Shown: positions 5,851 through 8,845 of the stretch, in pieces | How positions within the stretch are numbered: position 1 is the stretch's first letter | Layout of the letters: each line of letters opens with the position of its first letter | Assembly (NCBI GenBank): GCA_036009105.1 | Contig: DASYMJ010000061.1 | Location: 1-8,845 of the forward strand | DNA from: JAFAVZ01 sp036009105 | GTDB lineage: Bacteria; Acidobacteriota; Thermoanaerobaculia; Gp7-AA8 | Reading direction: 5' to 3' | DNA: 8,845 bases | Notes under the pieces: model-generated | Told to the model about the DNA's origin: nothing | Databases searched by the model: none | Seen by the model: only the letters and a program-made list of their open reading frames with translations | Program-made: the position numbers and the translations under genes

Positions 5851-6585
5851 ATGCCTTATGAGCTGAGCCGCTTCGGATTCAAAGAGATGATGGATTGTCG
5901 CGGCCGCATCCGCGACCTCTTCGCCGATGACCCGCCGACGTTCGAGGATGCCGCCGAGCGCGCGGTCGGGTTCCTGCGGCGCGAGCTGGTGGACGAGCAC
6001 GGCGCTCCTGCCTGCGCGCTGGTGCGCTTCTTCAAGACCCATCCGTACGACGATCTGCCGGAGGAGCTGCGGGAGGTGGTGCGGGCGGCGTCGCCCGAGG
6101 CGCCTGCCATCCCGGAGCTGCGATGCCTGACCTTGATCGCGACGCGCGGCGATGAGCCGGACTGGAACTCGCGCCGGACCTCGCGCGGCCATCGCGCCAT
6201 TCCGCTGGCCAGCGTGGAGATGGTGCAGCAGGCGCCGATGATCGCGCAGCTCATCACGCAGCTGGGCGTTCCCATCGCGAACGTCGTCCGCCCTTCCCGC
6301 GCCCTGCTGCTCGATCAGGAGCAGACCGCGCACAACGTCTTCTTCGTGCCGCGCGCGCTGGGCAGTCCGCACATCGTGGCCCAGAAGGAGTTCGTGGTCC
6401 GGTACGGCATCCAGTCGGTGCTCGGGTTCGGCGGCCTGCTCGCGTCGGGCGATCTGTTCGCGGTGATCCTGTTCTCGAAGGTGCCGATTTCGCCCCAGAC
6501 GGCCGATCAATTCCGCGTGGTGGGCCTGAATCTGAAGATCGCCATCCTGCCCGTTGTGCGCAGGCCGCTCTTCCGCGCTCACTGA
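5851..6585 (+). CDS. Stand-alone GAF-like sensory domain protein
   Basis: 244-aa soluble protein. From memory, its N terminus (MPYELSRFGFKEM) and the motifs ACALVRFFKTHPY (54-66), RGHRAIPL (112-119), APMIAQLI (128-135), VVRPSRALLLD (145-155), NVFFVPRALGSPHI (162-175) and GFGGLLASGDLFAVILFSKVP (192-212) match a sensory region found at the N terminus of bacterial multi-domain histidine kinases and related signalling proteins; the last part resembles a GAF domain. Here it ends shortly after that region (residue 244) with no kinase, cyclase or phosphatase output. Residues FFKTHPYDDLP and the final strands suggest a ligand- or partner-binding role; the ligand is unknown. An ATG at 5841 is closed by an early stop, so 5851 is the start. 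It is divergent from the MetE-like/kinase operon and overlaps the sugar kinase gene tail to tail by 7 bases. Confidence 0.75.
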   Translation: MPYELSRFGFKEMMDCRGRIRDLFADDPPTFEDAAERAVGFLRRELVDEHGAPACALVRFFKTHPYDDLPEELREVVRAASPEAPAIPELRCLTLIATRGDEPDWNSRRTSRGHRAIPLASVEMVQQAPMIAQLITQLGVPIANVVRPSRALLLDQEQTAHNVFFVPRALGSPHIVAQKEFVVRYGIQSVLGFGGLLASGDLFAVILFSKVPISPQTADQFRVVGLNLKIAILPVVRRPLFRAH

Positions 6586-7508
6586 CGGGCGGCCAGCCAC
6601 GCTTCGAGCTCCGCGCGGGTCGGCATGGCGGTCTGCGCGCCGAGCTGCCGCGTCGCCAGCGCGGCGGCGGCACAGGCGAACCTCGCCGCCTCGCGCAAGG
6701 TTTGCCCCTCCACCATGGCCACGGCGAACGCGCCGACGAGCGTGTCGCCCGCACCGGTCGCGTCGACGGCCGCGATGTCGTACAGCGGCAGGAACACCTC
6801 TTCCGAGGCAGAAGCGAAGAGGTTGCCTTCCGGCCCCGCCTCGATGGCGACGAGCCGGGCGCCGAGCTCCAGCAGCCGTGCCGCCGCCGCGCGCGCCGAT
6901 GCGACGTCGCGCACCCGGATGCCGCTGACCGCCGTTGCCTCCGCGGCATTCGCTTTGATCACCGCCGCGGCCCGGATCATGGCCGGCGGCAAGGCGCGTA
7001 CGGGCGAGACGTCGAGGATCAGCTGCGCATTGCCCGCGCGGACGGTCTCGAGCACGCGCTCTACGGTGGCGAGCGGAATCTCCAACTGCACGAGGACCAC
7101 GCGCGCGGAGGCGAGGAGTAGCGCTGCCGCGTCGATCCCCTCGGGCTGAAGCCGCGCGTTGGCGCCGGGAAAGACCACCGCCTGCTTTTCCTCCGCGTCA
7201 TTCCGGTGGATGACCACCGCGCCGGTCCCGACGCTCCGGTCGCGCGTCACGCGGTCCACCGCGACGCCTTCCGCGGACAGCCGCGCCAGCGCCGAGCGGC
7301 CGGCATCGTCGTCACCGACCCGGCCCACCAGCGCGACCCGGCCGCCGAGGCGGGCGGCGGCGACCGCCTGGTTGGCGCCTTTTCCGCCCAGCCCGTGGCG
7401 GAGCTCGGTCGCGGTGACGCAGGTGCCGGGGGAAGGGAACTTTGGCGACCGCAGGATCAGGTCGGTAGCGATGCCGCCGACGCTCACGATGTCATACACG
7501 CAGCGCAT
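6579..7508 (-). CDS. PfkB/ribokinase-family sugar kinase
   Basis: 309-aa carbohydrate kinase that transfers phosphate from ATP to a sugar or nucleoside hydroxyl. Seen: N-terminal strand DIVSVGGIATD, PfkB signature region with GGKGANQA (41-48), GRVGDDDAG (62-70), QLEIP (141-145), and the second signature VDATGAGDTLVGAF (248-261) with likely catalytic base D255. GGKGANQA is typical of ribokinase-like members. However, the N-x-D sugar-binding pair of ribokinase is A14-T-D16 here, and the nucleotide-side motif is IEAGPEG (222-228), so the substrate may not be ribose. The reading frame stays open upstream to 7817, but the family start is the ATG at 7508; a GTG at 7499 is an alternative. A GGAG lies 11 bases upstream, which is weak. 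Length is typical (about 300 aa). No transporter or sugar regulator adjoins it. Confidence 0.88.
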   Translation of the reverse strand: MRCVYDIVSVGGIATDLILRSPKFPSPGTCVTATELRHGLGGKGANQAVAAARLGGRVALVGRVGDDDAGRSALARLSAEGVAVDRVTRDRSVGTGAVVIHRNDAEEKQAVVFPGANARLQPEGIDAAALLLASARVVLVQLEIPLATVERVLETVRAGNAQLILDVSPVRALPPAMIRAAAVIKANAAEATAVSGIRVRDVASARAAAARLLELGARLVAIEAGPEGNLFASASEEVFLPLYDIAAVDATGAGDTLVGAFAVAMVEGQTLREAARFACAAAALATRQLGAQTAMPTRAELEAWLAARQ

Positions 7509-7550
7509 CGTAGCTGGCTCTCCACTATCTGCACGAGCCAGGGGTCGAGC

Positions 7551-7578
7551 TTGAGGGGAGGGCGGTCGGCGGTAGAAT
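7551..7578 (+). promoter_or_regulatory. Candidate sigma-70-type promoter giving a leaderless transcript
   Basis: TTGAGG (7551-7556), 16 bases, then TAGAAT (7573-7578). The expected start of transcription, 7 bases past the -10, is 7585, exactly the first base of the GTG start codon of the BrnT-like gene. The codon just before that GTG (7582-7584) is an in-frame TAG, so the gene cannot begin earlier, and no Shine-Dalgarno stands before it. Together these favour leaderless initiation. Confidence 0.5.
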
Positions 7579-7584
7579 CTGTAG

Positions 7585-7836
7585 GTGGTCAACTGGACCC
7601 GCTTCCATCCCGAAGACCATGACCTTGAATTCAATGCGGAGAAGCTTGCAGCGCACGGAATCACCGTGAGCGAAGCTGCGGAAGTGCTCTGGAACGGGTT
7701 TCGACCACTCCGAGACAAGGACCACGACGACCGGTATCTCCTTCTCGGTCGAACGGATGGTGGACGGGCCCTGGAGCTCGTTGCGGTAGTACTTTCAAAA
7801 AACAGATTGCGTATCATTACCGGCTGGCCGCTATGA
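7585..7836 (+). CDS. BrnT-like (DUF497-type) small protein, probable toxin of a toxin-antitoxin pair
   Basis: 83-aa protein. The pattern FNAEKLAAHGITVSEAAEVL (16-35), then DRYLLLGRTDGGRALELVAVV and a final RLRIITGWPL resembles the BrnT/DUF497 ribonuclease toxin fold: D/E-rich strand, K-x-HGI helix, an R-x5-R pair (R50, R56) and a C-terminal RIIT strand where BrnT proteins carry RIISAR. Similarity is by eye and the end differs (GWPL for the usual ARxA). BrnT toxins cleave RNA and are normally neutralised by a ribbon-helix-helix antitoxin, BrnA, encoded just downstream. Here the downstream gene is of a different type and overlaps by ATGA. GTG start at 7585, directly after an in-frame TAG. Base composition drops here relative to the left-hand genes, hinting at acquisition by transfer. 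Confidence 0.65.
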   Translation: MVNWTRFHPEDHDLEFNAEKLAAHGITVSEAAEVLWNGFRPLRDKDHDDRYLLLGRTDGGRALELVAVVLSKNRLRIITGWPL

Positions 7837-8372
7837 AGTCCCGCAAGCAGAAAGCTACGGACGAACAGATCGAAGCCGAAATGTTGGCTAAGCGAGGCGA
7901 TCCCTCAGCATGGAAAGCCCTGCCGTTCGTTCCGGCATCCGCATCGCCACGACCGGCCTGGATGTTGCGGAGCAAACATCTGGAGCTTGCTGCGAAGTTT
8001 CACGTCTTGTCGGTGCTCCACCGGCTGGACATCGAAGCCAACCTCGCCTTGGGTCAGCCTGACAACGTCGATATCGCAATCCTGGGCAAGGCAGGATTGG
8101 CCATCACAATCGACGTGAAGACGATTGAAGGCTCGCGGGAATGGCTCGTCGAACCATTCAGTGTGCGGAAGCATCATTATGTCGTCGTGGTCGAGTTTCC
8201 GCCGCAAAAGGATACTGTCGTTGCGCAGCCGCGCGCCTATATCGTTGCTTCCGAGACTCTCCGAAAGCTTGTCGTTCGGAAGAAACTCAAAGCGATTCCC
8301 CTCGATTTTCTCAGCGACGAGTTGGCTGCGTTAGAAGCTTGGCAACTCATCTCGGCAGAGCAGGCGGCGTAG
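7833..8372 (+). CDS. PD-(D/E)XK nuclease-like protein with short antitoxin-like N-terminal segment
   Basis: 179 aa. ATG at 7833 overlaps the TGA of the BrnT-like gene (ATGA), so translation is probably coupled; no Shine-Dalgarno is seen. Residues 1-40 are charged then proline/serine-rich (DEQIEAEMLAKRGDPSAW, 10-27), like a toxin-wrapping peptide. Residues 45-145 look like a PD-(D/E)XK fold: helix with E51 (HLELAAKFHVLSVL), PDNVDIAIL with D80, then IDVKT with D94 and K96, followed by strands HYVVVVEF and AYIVASETLRKL. The spacing (D-x13-D-V-K) fits the family core. The C terminus (LDFLSDELAALEAWQLI) resembles the end of small PD-(D/E)XK proteins. It may be a nuclease, or an antitoxin with an inactive or repurposed nuclease fold. 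A hand count of 7861-7920 gives 33 G+C in 60, against 40 in 60 for 6001-6060. Not assigned to a named family with certainty. Confidence 0.65.
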   Translation: MKSRKQKATDEQIEAEMLAKRGDPSAWKALPFVPASASPRPAWMLRSKHLELAAKFHVLSVLHRLDIEANLALGQPDNVDIAILGKAGLAITIDVKTIEGSREWLVEPFSVRKHHYVVVVEFPPQKDTVVAQPRAYIVASETLRKLVVRKKLKAIPLDFLSDELAALEAWQLISAEQAA

Positions 8373-8413
8373 GTTCATGTTGAAGCTGCCGCCGACTTCG
8401 TCGCATCGACTCA

Positions 8414-8845
8414 TCACTTCGCCGTGCCGAACGACGCCACGCGCTTGAAGCGGCGGAGATACGAGTCGGTCGCGTAGATCACCAGGTCGCCGTTCTCGAA
8501 CTTGAAGGTCCGCGCCTGTGCCGTGGCGGTATAGGCGCGCAGGACGTCGGTCACCACATTGTGCGTGACGACGCTGGCCGCGTAATCGACGGTGTAGGTG
8601 CCGAAGTAGGCCATGTAGTTATCGAACGAAGCCATCATCGAAGAGGTCACGACCGGCGCGAGGTCCCACCAGTTCGGCGTGGTGACGTCGACGTTCGGCA
8701 GCGCCGGGTTGATGGAGATCTGCACCGAGACGTTGCCGGCAGGGTCGTAGACCCAGTAGCCGAGCGGCGGCTGTCCCCACGGATAAGTCTTCTCTTCCGG
8801 CTTCTTCGGATCGTTGATGTTCCACGCCTCGACCATCTGCCAGCA
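8414..8845 (-). CDS. Lipocalin-like domain protein, 3' part (runs off right edge)
   Basis: Partial gene: the 5' end lies beyond the window and 143 codons plus a TGATGA double stop are visible. The reading frame is open through 8845, with WQ before the methionine at 8836, so that methionine is internal. The visible part resembles the lipocalin-like family sometimes called Lipocalin_5: CWQMVEAW (start of the barrel), PLGYWVYDPAGNVSVQI, a mid-section with NYMAYFGTYTVDYAASVVTHNV, and RTFKFENGDLVIYA near the end. Such proteins are small beta-barrels, often exported, and may bind small hydrophobic ligands or act in lipocalin-like folds of unknown use. The N terminus, and so any signal peptide, is not visible. 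It is convergent with the nuclease-like gene, with 41 bases between them that show nothing notable. Confidence 0.75.
   Translation of the reverse strand, partial: CWQMVEAWNINDPKKPEEKTYPWGQPPLGYWVYDPAGNVSVQISINPALPNVDVTTPNWWDLAPVVTSSMMASFDNYMAYFGTYTVDYAASVVTHNVVTDVLRAYTATAQARTFKFENGDLVIYATDSYLRRFKRVASFGTAK

Noticed and set aside
7509..7817. Extension of the sugar kinase reading frame upstream to 7817
   Set aside because: The extra 103 residues are Arg/Ser-rich without a domain, overlap the BrnT-like gene on the other strand, and precede the normal PfkB N terminus at 7508.
8373..8413. Possible bidirectional terminator between the nuclease-like and lipocalin-like genes
   Set aside because: No stable inverted repeat or T-run is visible in these 41 bases.

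Overview
The window is GC-rich (a hand count of one 60-base stretch, 6001-6060, gives 40 G+C), densely packed bacterial chromosome. Protein content (a type IV pilus type PilC/PilB pair, hybrid histidine kinase, a stand-alone GAF-like sensory protein, a lipocalin-like secreted protein) and the Gram-negative style signal peptide suggest a free-living bacterium, possibly Acidobacteriota. That assignment is an inference from protein flavour, not from any marker gene. No rRNA, tRNA, insertion sequence or CRISPR array was seen. No gap between genes exceeds about 140 bases.

Layout from left to right. (1) On the minus strand, bases 1-2517 hold a pilus or type II secretion block, transcribed right to left: a small secreted protein, PilC/GspF, then the N-terminal part of PilB/GspE, which runs off the left edge. 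(2) At 2622-3017 (+) lies a single-domain CheY-like response regulator. Its 3' end overlaps, tail to tail by 11 bases, a hybrid sensor kinase (3007-4686, -). (3) The kinase sits 3 bases downstream of, and in the same reading frame as, a cobalamin-independent methionine synthase core protein (4690-5754, -), so the two form an operon. (4) Divergent from that operon is a stand-alone GAF-like sensory protein (5851-6585, +). It overlaps tail to tail by 7 bases a PfkB/ribokinase-type sugar kinase (6579-7508, -). (5) At 7585-8372 (+) is a two-gene cassette of lower GC: a BrnT-like small toxin candidate that overlaps by ATGA a 179-aa protein with a PD-(D/E)XK nuclease-like core. (6) The right edge carries the 3' part of a lipocalin-like gene (8414 onward, -).

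The points most worth attention are the toxin-like/PD-(D/E)XK cassette with a candidate leaderless promoter; a second promoter of the same architecture in front of the GAF-like gene; and the methionine synthase/kinase junction. At that junction the kinase begins abruptly with what looks like the last helix of a GAF domain, while a whole stand-alone GAF-like protein lies just across the methionine synthase gene.
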